A stretch of DNA of 25,728 nt, from the NCBI GenBank assembly GCA_035509915.1, contig DATKIB010000041.1, positions 1 through 25,728 on the forward strand, given 5' to 3'. Positions 6,423 through 14,759 of the stretch are shown here, one piece after another. The translations under genes and the position numbers were made by a program. The notes below the pieces were generated by a model. The model ran no database searches. It was not told the origin of the DNA and worked only from the letters and a program-made list of their open reading frames with translations. Position 1 is the stretch's first letter, and the number at the start of each line of letters is the position of its first letter. The stretch comes from Bog-564 sp035509915. Lineage in GTDB: Bacteria > Actinomycetota > Acidimicrobiia > Acidimicrobiales > UBA8190.

Positions 6423-7997
6423 ATGCCCTCCACCACCCTTGACCGGCCGCGCCTCGTCGCGGCCCCTGCCAGCACCGAAGGCCGATCCGGCGCCCTCGCG
6501 CGCCGGCTCGGTCACCCCTCGGTCTTCCTCTTCACCATCCTCGCCGCCCAGCTGATGGTGGTGCTCGACACGACCGTGGTCAACGTCGCTCTTCCCCACA
6601 TCCAAGGTGGGCTGGGGCTCTCGAGCACCGCGATGTCGTGGGTGATCAACGCCTACATACTGACGTTCGGGGGTTTCCTCCTCCTCGGCGCCAGGGCGGG
6701 CGACCTGATCGGCCGGCGCAAGGCCTTTTTGATCGGGATCGCGCTCTTCTCTGCGAGCTCGCTGATGGGCGGCCTCGCTGCCACGGGCTGGATGCTGCTT
6801 CTCGCCCGGGCGCTCCAAGGAATGGGCGCTGCCCTCGCCGCACCCTCGGCGCTGTCGCTTCTCACCGCGGTCTACCCCGAAGGGCCCCAACGAGTGCGGG
6901 CAATCGCGCTCTACACCACGGTCTCGGCAGCCGGAGGGGCGATCGGGCTCGTAGCGGGCGGGCTCCTCACCGAGTTGGCTTCCTGGCGGTGGGTCATGTT
7001 CGTAAACGTGCCGATCGGGGTCCTCGTCTGGATCCTCGGTCGGGTCGTCGTCGGGGAGACCGAGCGACGCAAGGGTCGCTTCGACGTTCTCGGGGCACTC
7101 ACCTCCACGCTCGGCATGACCGGGGTCGTGCTCGGGCTCGTCGAAGCCGGCAGCGAGGGCTGGGGGGCACCGCTCACCATTCCATCGTTTGTCGGCGGGG
7201 TCACTCTGCTCGGAGCGTTCGTGCTCAACGAGAAGCGAGCGCAAGAGCCCATCCTGCCGCTGCGATTGCTCGCCAACGCGACTCGGAGCACTGCCAATGC
7301 AGCTCGAGGCCTCGTCTATGCCGGCATGTACGGAATGTTCTTCTTCATGTCCCAGTTCCTCCAGGACGTGCAGCGGTACTCGCCACTACGCGCGGGCGTG
7401 GCTTTTCTGCCCATGCCTGCCGCTGTCTTCTTGTCGTCACAGTTCGCGAGCAGGGTTCTCGTCCGCCGGCTTCCCCAGAAGATCGTGATGATGTCGGGGA
7501 TCACGCTGGCTGCTCTCGGCCTGCTGGTTGCCACCCAGGTGCAGACGGGTACCGGCTACTCCGGCATAGTCCTCTCCCTGCTGCTGCTCGGGGCGGGGTC
7601 GGGCATATCGTTCGTGAGCCTCACCTCGGCCTCGTTGGCGGACGTGGAGCCCGCCGACGCTGGCGCTGCGTCGGGGCTCATCAACGTGTCACAGCAGATC
7701 GGCGCTGCGTTCGGACTTGCGGTGCTCGTGACGTCATTCGACATCGTCACCCACCACGCGCAGATCGGAGCGCGGATCCCTCGTGGTGCACTTGGCGCAG
7801 CGAACGCATTGTTCGTCCACGGCTTGCACGACGCGTTCGCAATCGGTGTCGCGTTCACGCTCGCAGCTCTGTTGATCGTCGGGACCCTCATTCGCCTTGC
7901 GCCGGATACGAGAACGGCCGCCGAATCGAGCGAGGCAAAAGGCGAGAGCGAGATGTCTTGGGTCGTCGAGCGCGGCGAGGTTGCTCAGGCGAGCTAG
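6423..7997 (+). CDS. DHA2-family MFS drug efflux transporter (EmrB/QacA type)
   Basis: A 524-residue inner-membrane proton-coupled antiporter with about 14 membrane spans. Visible signatures are motif D1 LDTTVVNVALP (residues 49-59), motif A GARAGDLIGRRKAF (89-102), and the Gly-rich antiporter motif C region in the fifth span (SAAGGAIGLVAGGLLTE), followed by SWRWVMFVNVPIG, a phrase typical of this family. The ATG at 6423 is chosen because AAAGG precedes it by 9 bases; the frame extends upstream only through the promoter. Expression is probably TetR-controlled through the repeats at 6345-6379. The substrate is unknown; multidrug or antibiotic export is the family norm. Confidence 0.95.
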   Translation: MPSTTLDRPRLVAAPASTEGRSGALARRLGHPSVFLFTILAAQLMVVLDTTVVNVALPHIQGGLGLSSTAMSWVINAYILTFGGFLLLGARAGDLIGRRKAFLIGIALFSASSLMGGLAATGWMLLLARALQGMGAALAAPSALSLLTAVYPEGPQRVRAIALYTTVSAAGGAIGLVAGGLLTELASWRWVMFVNVPIGVLVWILGRVVVGETERRKGRFDVLGALTSTLGMTGVVLGLVEAGSEGWGAPLTIPSFVGGVTLLGAFVLNEKRAQEPILPLRLLANATRSTANAARGLVYAGMYGMFFFMSQFLQDVQRYSPLRAGVAFLPMPAAVFLSSQFASRVLVRRLPQKIVMMSGITLAALGLLVATQVQTGTGYSGIVLSLLLLGAGSGISFVSLTSASLADVEPADAGAASGLINVSQQIGAAFGLAVLVTSFDIVTHHAQIGARIPRGALGAANALFVHGLHDAFAIGVAFTLAALLIVGTLIRLAPDTRTAAESSEAKGESEMSWVVERGEVAQAS

Positions 7998-8038
7998 CGT
8001 TCGGTTCACTCCGATGTCGGCGACCTGGGGGAACTCCT

Positions 8039-8359
8039 TTGACCACTCCAGCGGGGGAACCTTCGGTCGTCGACGTGCCCGACGAGAGCAGGTTCGTGCT
8101 CGAGGACCCTGCCGGGGTGTCCGAGCTCGTCTACGACCTCGAGGACGGCCGGATCGTGATCGTGCACACCGGGGTTCCCGACGCCATTGGCGGTAGGGGC
8201 TTAGGCAGCCGGCTGGTGCAGGCGGCAGTTCGACGCGCCGCTCGCGAGCACCTGACGGTGGTGCCCTGGTGCCCCTTCGCCCGGAGCTGGTTGCGTGAGC
8301 ACCCGGAGGAGACCGGCGGCATCACGATCGACTGGAAGAGCCGCCCTCCCGCGGCGTGA
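8039..8359 (+). CDS. Small GNAT-family N-acetyltransferase (YjdJ-like)
   Basis: About 106 residues. The sequence fits the short Gcn5-related acetyltransferase family: SRFVLED near the start, then GRIVIVHTGVPDAIGGRG and GLGSRLVQAAVRRAARE, which form the acetyl-CoA pyrophosphate loop (R/Q-x-x-G-x-G/A as GRGLGS). The C-terminal TVVPWCPFARSWLREHPE is a strong signature of this subgroup. The acceptor substrate is unknown. The TTG at 8039 gives the full expected N-terminus and has a GGGGGAA stretch upstream; GTG 8075 is an alternative. It follows the MFS gene by 41 bases on the same strand, so read-through from the pump promoter is likely. Confidence 0.8.
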   Translation: MTTPAGEPSVVDVPDESRFVLEDPAGVSELVYDLEDGRIVIVHTGVPDAIGGRGLGSRLVQAAVRRAAREHLTVVPWCPFARSWLREHPEETGGITIDWKSRPPAA

Positions 8360-8413
8360 TGACCAGGGTGCGAGCTTCCAGCACGCCGGAGAGCTACATG
8401 GTCGAATTGGTCC

Positions 8414-8932
8414 GTGCACGAAACTCCGAGCGAGATTCTCCGCCTTCAGCAATTGCTTGACGAAAGCGCCGCCACCGCCGGCTCTCACCTCCGCAGCATC
8501 GTCACGGACGAACGCCGGCTCGGAGCCGAGGAGCTCTGCCGGCGGCTCATGGGCATGCGCCTCCTTGCCGTAGCGACGGTCACAGCCCGCGGCCGTCCCC
8601 TCGCCGGGCCGGTCGACGGTTACCTGATCCACGGCTCCTTCTGGTTCAGCTCGGCAAAGAACTCGGTACGCATGCGCCACCTCGCGTCACGACCCGCGGT
8701 GAGCGCAACTCACCTGCCGGGTGAGGAGCTTGCCGTCACCGTCCACGGGCGCGCCGAGCTCTTCGAGCTCTCCGGCCCAGCTGGGGCGGCGCTCCGCCAG
8801 GCCATGCTCGACCACTACCTGCCGCTGCAGGGCTCTGCCTTCGAGGAGTGGCTACTGGAGACCGATGCCCTCGGTGCCCGCATCGAGGCCGAGAAGATGT
8901 TCACCTTCCATCTCGGAGGGACGGGCTCGTGA
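8414..8932 (+). CDS. PNPOx-family FMN split-barrel protein
   Basis: A 172-residue protein. After an N-terminal helix (EILRLQQLLDES) comes a split-barrel flavin fold: LLAVATVTARGRPLAGPVDGYLIHGSFWFSS, then NSVRMRHLASRPAVSATHLPGEELAVTVHGRAELFEL, the typical order of pyridoxamine-phosphate-oxidase-like proteins (use of FMN or F420 cannot be told). The start is a GTG at 8414 with a weak ribosome site. It is the third gene in line after the MFS pump (54 bases from the GNAT gene). Possible roles are flavin-dependent reduction or heme/cofactor handling; no specific reaction is assigned. Confidence 0.82.
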   Translation: MHETPSEILRLQQLLDESAATAGSHLRSIVTDERRLGAEELCRRLMGMRLLAVATVTARGRPLAGPVDGYLIHGSFWFSSAKNSVRMRHLASRPAVSATHLPGEELAVTVHGRAELFELSGPAGAALRQAMLDHYLPLQGSAFEEWLLETDALGARIEAEKMFTFHLGGTGS

Positions 8933-9178
8933 CCGTCGCTCGAACCTCCCTTGACGAGAGGCGGCACGCTGGACGCGAGGACCCTCACAGGCACGGATGA
9001 ACGGCACGAAGAGCCCGGGAAGGGAGATTGCCCTCAGGCGAGAGCGAAGCCGCCTTGACCACGGGAGCTTTCCGGACTTCGAGACGTCGGCCGAGCGAAC
9101 GAGACGCCAGCTCTCGGCGGCTCGAAGCAGGTCGTCCGTGTGCTCCTTTGCGACCAGCTCGGTGAAGTAGCCGTTCAT
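8852..9178 (-). CDS. Doubtful small ORF in the 8933-9230 gap
   Basis: The 298-base gap between the PNPOx and AraC genes has no other convincing gene. This frame starts MNGYFTELVAKEHTDDLLRA and continues with AESWRLVRSADV, which resembles the short actinobacterial proteins that begin with a charged helix of this kind. After about residue 55 it becomes arginine-rich low-information sequence, and its last 27 codons run antisense through the end of the PNPOx gene. No ribosome site is visible. It may be a decayed or frameshifted small gene, or chance. Confidence 0.3.
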   Translation of the reverse strand: MNGYFTELVAKEHTDDLLRAAESWRLVRSADVSKSGKLPWSRRLRSRLRAISLPGLFVPFIRACEGPRVQRAASRQGRFERRSRARPSEMEGEHLLGLDAGTEGIGLQ

Positions 9179-9230
9179 AGGTTGATGATGCGACTGGACG
9201 CCATGCGCCGGAAGTGGCAGACTTGCCTAT

Positions 9231-10208
9231 GTGCGGAGGAAAACTGCCAAACCTCACACCGTGGCGGTGGTCGTCTCGGACGGGCTATCGCCGTTTGAGT
9301 TCGCCGTTGCCTGCGAGGTCTTCGGCTTCGACCGCTCCGACATCGCGTCCCCCTGGTACCGCTTCGTCGTGTGCTCGCCGAACGGATCGGCGGTCAGCAC
9401 CGACATGGGTTTCTCCATCGGATCCCTGCGCGGGCTCGGCGCCATCTCTTCAGCGGACACGGTCATCGTGGCCCCGGAGCACAAGGCTCCGGAGGCGTAC
9501 TCCGAGCAGCTACTAGACGCTCTTAGGAGGGCGCACAGGCGCGGGGCTCGGCTCGTGTCGCTGTGCACGGGGGCTTTCGTGCTCGCTGCCGCCGGCTTGC
9601 TCGACGGCCGGCGTGCCACGACGCACTGGAGGCATTGCCAGGAGTTCGCTCAGAGGTTCCCCCAGGTCACGCTCGATCCTGCGGTGCTGTACGTAGACGA
9701 GGGCGACATCCTTACCTCGGCAGGTTCAGCGGCCTCGATCGACCTGTGCCTGTACCTGGTCCGCCAGGACTACGGCGCCGAGGTCGCCAATGCGCTTGCG
9801 AGAAGGATGGTCGTCCCCCCCCACCGAGACGGTGGCCAGTCGCAGTTCGTCGAAGTCCCCCTCGGGGTTGTCGATCCTGCGAACCTGTTCGCAGAGACCC
9901 TGGTCTGGCTCCAAGGTCACCTCGACGAACCACTGACGGTCGCCGACCTGGCCGAACGCTCGGCCATGAGCCCTCGTACGTTCGCCCGCCAATTCCGCAA
10001 GACGACCGGCACCACCCCCTACCGTTGGCTACTCGACCAACGGGTCCTGCTCGCCCAGCGACTTCTAGAGACGACAGATCTGTCCATCGACCTCGTCGCC
10101 AGCAAGTGCGGAATGGGAGACGCCGCCAACCTGCGCGACCACTTCCGCCGAGTCGTCGGGACGTCTCCCAACAACTACCGTCGGACGTTCCGCCAGTTTG
10201 CGTCTTGA
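9231..10208 (+). CDS. GlxA-type AraC transcriptional regulator (DJ-1/PfpI + AraC HTH)
   Basis: A 325-residue regulator. Residues about 10-175 form a DJ-1/PfpI (class I glutamine amidotransferase-like) sensor with the nucleophile-elbow Cys112 in SLCTGAFVLAAAGLLDGR, followed by the characteristic ATTHW. Residues about 222-322 are two AraC helix-turn-helix units (LTVADLAERSAMSPRTFARQF and DLVASKCGMGDAANLRDHF, ending GTSPNNYRRTF). The architecture matches GlxA/FtrA regulators, which sense small metabolites. The start is GTG 9231; an overlapping ATG two bases upstream is out of frame. The ppk2 gene begins 21 bases after the stop, so the two are probably co-transcribed. Confidence 0.93.
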   Translation: MRRKTAKPHTVAVVVSDGLSPFEFAVACEVFGFDRSDIASPWYRFVVCSPNGSAVSTDMGFSIGSLRGLGAISSADTVIVAPEHKAPEAYSEQLLDALRRAHRRGARLVSLCTGAFVLAAAGLLDGRRATTHWRHCQEFAQRFPQVTLDPAVLYVDEGDILTSAGSAASIDLCLYLVRQDYGAEVANALARRMVVPPHRDGGQSQFVEVPLGVVDPANLFAETLVWLQGHLDEPLTVADLAERSAMSPRTFARQFRKTTGTTPYRWLLDQRVLLAQRLLETTDLSIDLVASKCGMGDAANLRDHFRRVVGTSPNNYRRTFRQFAS

Positions 10209-10229
10209 CCTTCGACTCGAGGACCTTCC

Positions 10230-11015
10230 ATGGCTGAGACCGGCGTCTACGACAAAGCGCTCCTCCACCTCCAGGAGGAGCTCGTGAAGATGCAGCAATG
10301 GGTCCGTGACGAGAACCAGCGGGTCGTCGTCGTGATCGAGGGACGCGACGCCGCAGGCAAGGGAGGCGTCATCAAGCGCATCACGGAGTACCTCAACCCT
10401 CGCTGGTGCCGCGTCGCAGCGTTGCCCGTGCCCAGCGACCGGGAGAAGACCGAGTGGTACTTCCAGCGCTACATTGCGCACCTTCCGGCAGGGGGCGAGA
10501 TCGTCCTGTTCGACCGCAGTTGGTACAACCGCGCCGGGGTCGAGAGGGTCATGGGCCTTTGCACCGACGAGGAGTACCACCGCTTCCTCCGGCAATGCCC
10601 CGCCTTTGAGCGAATGCTCATCGACGACGGGATCGTGCTGGTCAAGTACTGGTTCTCCGTGAGCGACGACGAGCAGGAACGACGGTTCAAGGAGCGGCTC
10701 AACGATCCCCTCAAGCGATGGAAGTTGAGCGAGATGGACATCGAAGGCCGCAACCGGTGGGTGGAGTACTCGAAGGCCAAGGACGAGATGTTCGCCCACT
10801 GCGACCTCCCTGACTCACCCTGGTACGAGGTCGAAGGAGACGACAAGAAGCGCGCTCGGCTGAATTGCATTGCCCACTTCCTGTCCATCATCCCCTACCA
10901 GGAGCGCGAGCTCCCGAAGGTGAAGCTGCCTCCGCGCCCCCCGATGGGCGACTACGTAAGACCGCCTCTAGCGCGCTACCACAAGGTCCCCGACTACGCC
11001 GCGACGATCTCCTGA
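10230..11015 (+). CDS. ppk2: Polyphosphate kinase 2
   Basis: A 261-residue cytosolic enzyme transferring phosphate between polyphosphate and nucleotides (NDP/NTP, favouring nucleotide synthesis in most class I members). It has Walker A GRDAAGKGG (residues 38-46), followed by the conserved ITEYLNPR and the lid/EKTEWYFQRYIAHLPAGGE segment. The Walker B region FDRSWYNRAGVE (94-105) is diagnostic for PPK2. Later conserved blocks are KYWFSVSDDEQERRF and WKLSEMDIEGRNRW. The length is usual for single-domain PPK2. GAGG is about 6 bases before the ATG. It sits directly behind the GlxA-type regulator and is convergent with the TreT-like gene. Confidence 0.96.
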   Translation: MAETGVYDKALLHLQEELVKMQQWVRDENQRVVVVIEGRDAAGKGGVIKRITEYLNPRWCRVAALPVPSDREKTEWYFQRYIAHLPAGGEIVLFDRSWYNRAGVERVMGLCTDEEYHRFLRQCPAFERMLIDDGIVLVKYWFSVSDDEQERRFKERLNDPLKRWKLSEMDIEGRNRWVEYSKAKDEMFAHCDLPDSPWYEVEGDDKKRARLNCIAHFLSIIPYQERELPKVKLPPRPPMGDYVRPPLARYHKVPDYAATIS

Positions 11016-11045
11016 GGCAACGATGGTGGGAACGTGGCGGGACCG

Positions 11046-12497
11046 CTACAACGACACGAGCCATCCAATGAGGTCGGCGTAGCGCATCAGGTGCTTGTCC
11101 CCCACGAACCCGTCGAGGACGTGGCGGCGCGCCCCTGCGCCTAGCTCGGCGATCTCGCTTGGACTGGAGAGAAGGGACGCCAGCGTGCCGCCGAAAGCGA
11201 CGAGGTCCGTCGGGTCCTCCAGGAGCACACCCGTGCCGGGAGCGATCTGCTGCGGGATCCCCCCGACGCTCGAAGCCACGACAGCCTTCGCCTTCCACAT
11301 ACCTTCGGCAACTGTCAGCCCGAAACCCTCCGCCAGGCTCTTCTGCACGATCACTGTCGAGTGACGCTGGATGGCGTTCACCATCGCGGCGTTCTCGTCG
11401 ATGTCGTCCATCGGCAAGGTCACGAGGCTGATCGAGGCCCGCACGTATGCCGGCAGGGATCTCCAGGCCGACACGCACTCCGCAAACACATCGGCTCCTT
11501 CGGGGTCATCGGCCACTTCGTCCACCGATGGCCCGACCAGCAGGAGTTGCGCATCGACTCGCCCCGCGACAACCGAGGCGAACCCACTCATCACCCCCGC
11601 CATGTCCTTCAACCTGTCCCATCGCGACACCTGCGTTACCAACGGGACGTCGGGCACGAGTGGCGAGGCACCCGCCGACAAAATCGATGCTCCCCGTTCC
11701 ACGAACCCTGCGGTGCCATCGAGCCGCGTGAAAGCACCGAGGGTGCCATCCTCGGTCGCGTCGAGCAAGCCCAGCCGTCGAAGGACACGCTCTACGTCGT
11801 TTCGCGCGATCTCTTGGTTCTTGGGCGAGAACGGGTCGATCGACGGAGGAATCACCCACACTCTCGACTCCTCCATCCACGGGGGCACGTACTCGGGCAC
11901 CGAAAAGACGAAGGCTTCGCAGGCAGCCAGATGATCCCGTAGGAAGGACCAGGCCTGATCGGTCCATTCGTTGCTCGTCTCACGGCCGACGTGGCACCGC
12001 CAGATCACCCGGGCGCGGGCGCCGGCAAGCGGCGCCACCATCCCCACCGTCTGCGGATCGTGCAGGAGAACCACGTCGCCCGGGCGGGCGTAGCCGGCGA
12101 CGCTGAGCGCGTTGGCAGCCGTGACGTCGGCGTAGTGCGCGGACTCGCGGATTCCTAGCTCGCCATCGTCGCCTGCGATCCCGTGGAGGCGATTGTGGAT
12201 CCTCTTCGTGATCTTGAAGAAGTCGGGGTCCCCGCTCATCACCAGCCAGCGGATGTCGATGCCGGCGTCGAGGCTGTAGCCGACCAACACCTGGAGCATC
12301 TCTGCGACGCCTCCCCCCGCCGCCGTCGAGCTGACGTTCCAGATCGTCCTTCCGCCGAGCCCGCGGCCGGCTCTGTCCGCCGCCGCCCGAAGCTCGGCAT
12401 ATCGCTCAGGCCCGATAAGCGTCTCGAGCGTGCTCAGCGGACGCGGGGGCACCGAGATCTCCCGGACGGAATGCTCGGGGTGCTCTCGGATAGGCAA
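11046..12497 (-). CDS. GT4 glycosyltransferase, trehalose synthase (TreT-like)
   Basis: About 483 residues. The sequence fits the retaining GT-B trehalose glycosyltransferring synthase family, which joins NDP-glucose and glucose. It has WNVSSTAAGGGVAEMLQVL near the N-terminus, IRWLVMSGDPDFFKITKRIH, then LLHDPQTVGMVAPL and VIWRCHVG, phrases typical of TreT. The C-terminal nucleotide-binding half has TQVSRWDRLKDMAGVM, the QKSLAEGFGLTVAEGMWK motif (E-x7-E catalytic/nucleotide motif) and VASSVGGIPQQI. Two TTG codons compete as start. 12497 has GGAGG at 9 bases and is preferred; 12503 is only 3 bases from it. It lies on the opposite strand to ppk2 and is divergent from the Usp gene at 12625. The exact donor and product are not proven. 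Confidence 0.85.
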   Translation of the reverse strand: MPIREHPEHSVREISVPPRPLSTLETLIGPERYAELRAAADRAGRGLGGRTIWNVSSTAAGGGVAEMLQVLVGYSLDAGIDIRWLVMSGDPDFFKITKRIHNRLHGIAGDDGELGIRESAHYADVTAANALSVAGYARPGDVVLLHDPQTVGMVAPLAGARARVIWRCHVGRETSNEWTDQAWSFLRDHLAACEAFVFSVPEYVPPWMEESRVWVIPPSIDPFSPKNQEIARNDVERVLRRLGLLDATEDGTLGAFTRLDGTAGFVERGASILSAGASPLVPDVPLVTQVSRWDRLKDMAGVMSGFASVVAGRVDAQLLLVGPSVDEVADDPEGADVFAECVSAWRSLPAYVRASISLVTLPMDDIDENAAMVNAIQRHSTVIVQKSLAEGFGLTVAEGMWKAKAVVASSVGGIPQQIAPGTGVLLEDPTDLVAFGGTLASLLSSPSEIAELGAGARRHVLDGFVGDKHLMRYADLIGWLVSL

Positions 12498-12624
12498 GGC
12501 CAAGATCCTCCCAGACAGTGCCAGGAAATGCGGGCGTAGTGTTGGGTCCCATGTTGGGCGCCTCCGCGGCTTCAGGGCCCGATCGCCGCGGCAGAGTTGC
12601 GCGCGATCGCGCCGTGCAGGGCTG

Positions 12625-13056
12625 ATGGCGGCGCCGCGCCGGATCCTCGTGGGAGTCGACGGTTCGGCTCACTCCCAGAACGCGCTCGAGTGGGCCGCCG
12701 GGCTCGCCGGTGCGACGAAGGGCGAGGTCTTGGTTGTGCACGCCCTGGGGCTGCTGACCCACCTCGGCTCGCCGCCAGTCACGGCGCCCGCTCAGGGCCA
12801 CCGCCAAGAGGTGCAGGCACTGCTCGAGGGCGAGTGGTGCAAATCACTGCGCACGTCCGGCGTGCCGTACCGTTGCCTCTTGGTCGACGGGAATCCGACA
12901 GAGGCGTTGATGGTCTGTGCGGACGCCGAGGGGGCGGACCTCGTCGTGGTGGGCCCGCGTGGCACGGGCGGGCTCCCCGGGCTGCAGCTCGGCAGCACGA
13001 GCCACCAGCTCGTGCAACTCTCGAAGCGACCTGTGGCGGTGGTTCCGGGCAACTAA
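12625..13056 (+). CDS. Universal stress protein (UspA family, ATP-binding type)
   Basis: A single-domain 143-residue Usp. The first strand RRILVGVDGSAHSQNALEWA carries the conserved Asp and Ser. The C-terminal segment VVVGPRGTGGLPGLQLGS fits the ATP-binding G-x2-G-x9-G-S motif exactly, followed by HQLVQLSKRPVAVVP. Members of this family bind ATP and act in stress, persistence or dormancy. The ATG at 12625 begins the domain; upstream codons in frame are not domain-like. It is divergent from the TreT-like gene (127 bases between starts) and convergent with the acyl-CoA synthetase. Confidence 0.93.
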   Translation: MAAPRRILVGVDGSAHSQNALEWAAGLAGATKGEVLVVHALGLLTHLGSPPVTAPAQGHRQEVQALLEGEWCKSLRTSGVPYRCLLVDGNPTEALMVCADAEGADLVVVGPRGTGGLPGLQLGSTSHQLVQLSKRPVAVVPGN

Positions 13057-13111
13057 CCACGGCACCCGAGGGACCGACGACTAGCGACGGGCGACGTACT
13101 CCCCGACCGGG

Positions 13112-14710
13112 TCAGCCCACCTGGCGGTCCCGCTCCCCCCAGTAGCGCTTCCGCAGCTCGCGCTTCAAGGGCTTGAACGCGCCCGACAAGGGCAGGGGTC
13201 CGTCGTGGAACTCCACCGATTTCGGCACTTTGAATCCCGCAAGGAACCTCCGCGCGTGCTCGATCAGCTCCTCGCCCGATGCCCCCATGTCCTGCTTCAG
13301 GACGACGACGGCGTGGACGACCTCCCCCCAGGAGTCGCTCGGGATCCCGATCACGGCGACCTCCGCCACTGCCGGGTGGGTGGCGATGGCATTCTCGACC
13401 TCGGTGGAGTACACGTTCTCCCCGCCAGTGACGATCATGTCCTTCACGCGGTCGGTCAGGTGCAACACGCCGTCTTCGTCCAAGAACCCGACGTCGCCGG
13501 TCCTGTACCACCCGTCGCGCATGACGGCCTCGGTCTCGTCGGGCTTGTTCCAGTACTCGCGCATGAGGTTCCCACCACGGGCGCACACCTCGCCCGCCTC
13601 CCCTGGTGGGACTTCGTTGCCCAGCGAGTCCGTGATGCGCAGCTGCACGCCGATGACTGGTCTTCCGGCAGCAGACAGCAGCTCACCACCCCGGCGATGC
13701 TCCTCGGGACCCAGGAACGTGAGCACGGAGGCAGCCTCGGTCATCCCGTAGCCCTGGATGAAGTCGATGTCGGGCAACATCTTCAGCCACCGATCGAGAA
13801 CGGCAGGCGAGATCGGTGCCGCTCCGTAGACGAGCTGGCGAAGCGACCGCAGGCGTCGCGGTGAGAACCCCCGGGTGCTCTCCAGCATCTGCAACATGAC
13901 TGGGACCACCATCGTGGTGTCGATCGCCTGATCCTCCATCACGTCGACCACGAGCTCCGCATCGAACATCGGCACCGTGACAGACGTTCCACCACTGGCA
14001 GGGATGCCCAGCACACCTGCTACGACGGCAGCGTGGAACATCGGCGACTGGAACAGAAAGCGTCGATCCTCTCTGAGCCCGATCTCGAAGAGCACGTGAT
14101 ACACGTTCAGCACTTCCGCGCGCTGTTCGAGCAAGGCTCCCTTCGGAAAGCCGGTCGTGCCCCCCGTGTACATCAAGACGACCGGATCGTCCTCCTCGGG
14201 CTCCCGCGCGACGACTGGCTCGCCGGATGCGAGCAGCTCGTCGTACGCGATCGTGTCGCCGTCCCGCACGGTGATGCCGTCTCCTGCTGCTCCGCCGATC
14301 ACCACCAGCTTGTCGATCTTTGCCCCCTCCTCGTCCCGCGCCTTGTCGAGGAGGGGCGCCAGCACGGGGTCGGTGAAGACGATGGTGGAGCCCGAGTCGT
14401 TGAGCACGTAGGCGAGCTCGGCAGGCGTAAAGCGGATGTTCAGGGGGTTGATGATGCCGGCACCAAACATGGCCGCGTGGTACAGCTCGATGAACTCGTG
14501 GCAGTTCAAGGCGAGCACAGCGAACCTGTCGCCTTTCTCGACACCGAGCCCTTCGCGCAAGGCGCTGGCCAGCTTCAGGACCCTCTCGACGTGAGCCGCG
14601 AGAGTGCCCTCGTAGCGCAGACCTTCGCGTGTGACGTCGACAAACGCCACCTTGTCGCCGAGCCTTTCTGCGCGCGGCAACAAGAACCTCGGGAACACGA
14701 GCTCTTTCAC
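13112..14710 (-). CDS. AMP-forming acyl-CoA synthetase (FadD-like)
   Basis: A 532-residue ANL-superfamily enzyme activating a fatty or carboxylic acid to acyl-AMP and then acyl-CoA. Motifs are the P-loop MYTGGTTGFPKG (180-191), YGMTE (321-325), GWYRTGDVG (400-408, with the ribose-binding Asp) and VKDMIVTGGENVYSTEVE (hinge and A8). The C-terminal catalytic Lys appears as K513 in SGAFKPLKRELR. The usual TGK is replaced by AFK, keeping the Lys but not the preceding Gly. The GTG start at 14710 has GGAGG 9 bases upstream; an earlier in-frame extension overlaps the upstream gene and is not domain-like. It lies 49 bases downstream of the WS/DGAT gene on the same strand, so it plausibly supplies acyl-CoA to it. 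Confidence 0.93.
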   Translation of the reverse strand: MKELVFPRFLLPRAERLGDKVAFVDVTREGLRYEGTLAAHVERVLKLASALREGLGVEKGDRFAVLALNCHEFIELYHAAMFGAGIINPLNIRFTPAELAYVLNDSGSTIVFTDPVLAPLLDKARDEEGAKIDKLVVIGGAAGDGITVRDGDTIAYDELLASGEPVVAREPEEDDPVVLMYTGGTTGFPKGALLEQRAEVLNVYHVLFEIGLREDRRFLFQSPMFHAAVVAGVLGIPASGGTSVTVPMFDAELVVDVMEDQAIDTTMVVPVMLQMLESTRGFSPRRLRSLRQLVYGAAPISPAVLDRWLKMLPDIDFIQGYGMTEAASVLTFLGPEEHRRGGELLSAAGRPVIGVQLRITDSLGNEVPPGEAGEVCARGGNLMREYWNKPDETEAVMRDGWYRTGDVGFLDEDGVLHLTDRVKDMIVTGGENVYSTEVENAIATHPAVAEVAVIGIPSDSWGEVVHAVVVLKQDMGASGEELIEHARRFLAGFKVPKSVEFHDGPLPLSGAFKPLKRELRKRYWGERDRQVG

Positions 14711-14759
14711 GCCTGGCCACCTCCTACCGCGACGGTGGCTGCTGCGGGACCGGATTCCA

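Noticed and set aside
6638..8038. Upstream extension of the GNAT frame through the MFS gene
   Set aside because: Out-of-frame reading of the transporter, Arg-rich; only the part from about 8039 on has family motifs.
8985..9257. A 90-codon minus-strand frame upstream of the AraC gene
   Set aside because: It starts inside the AraC-type gene, is Arg/Ser-rich and has no ribosome site or family resemblance.
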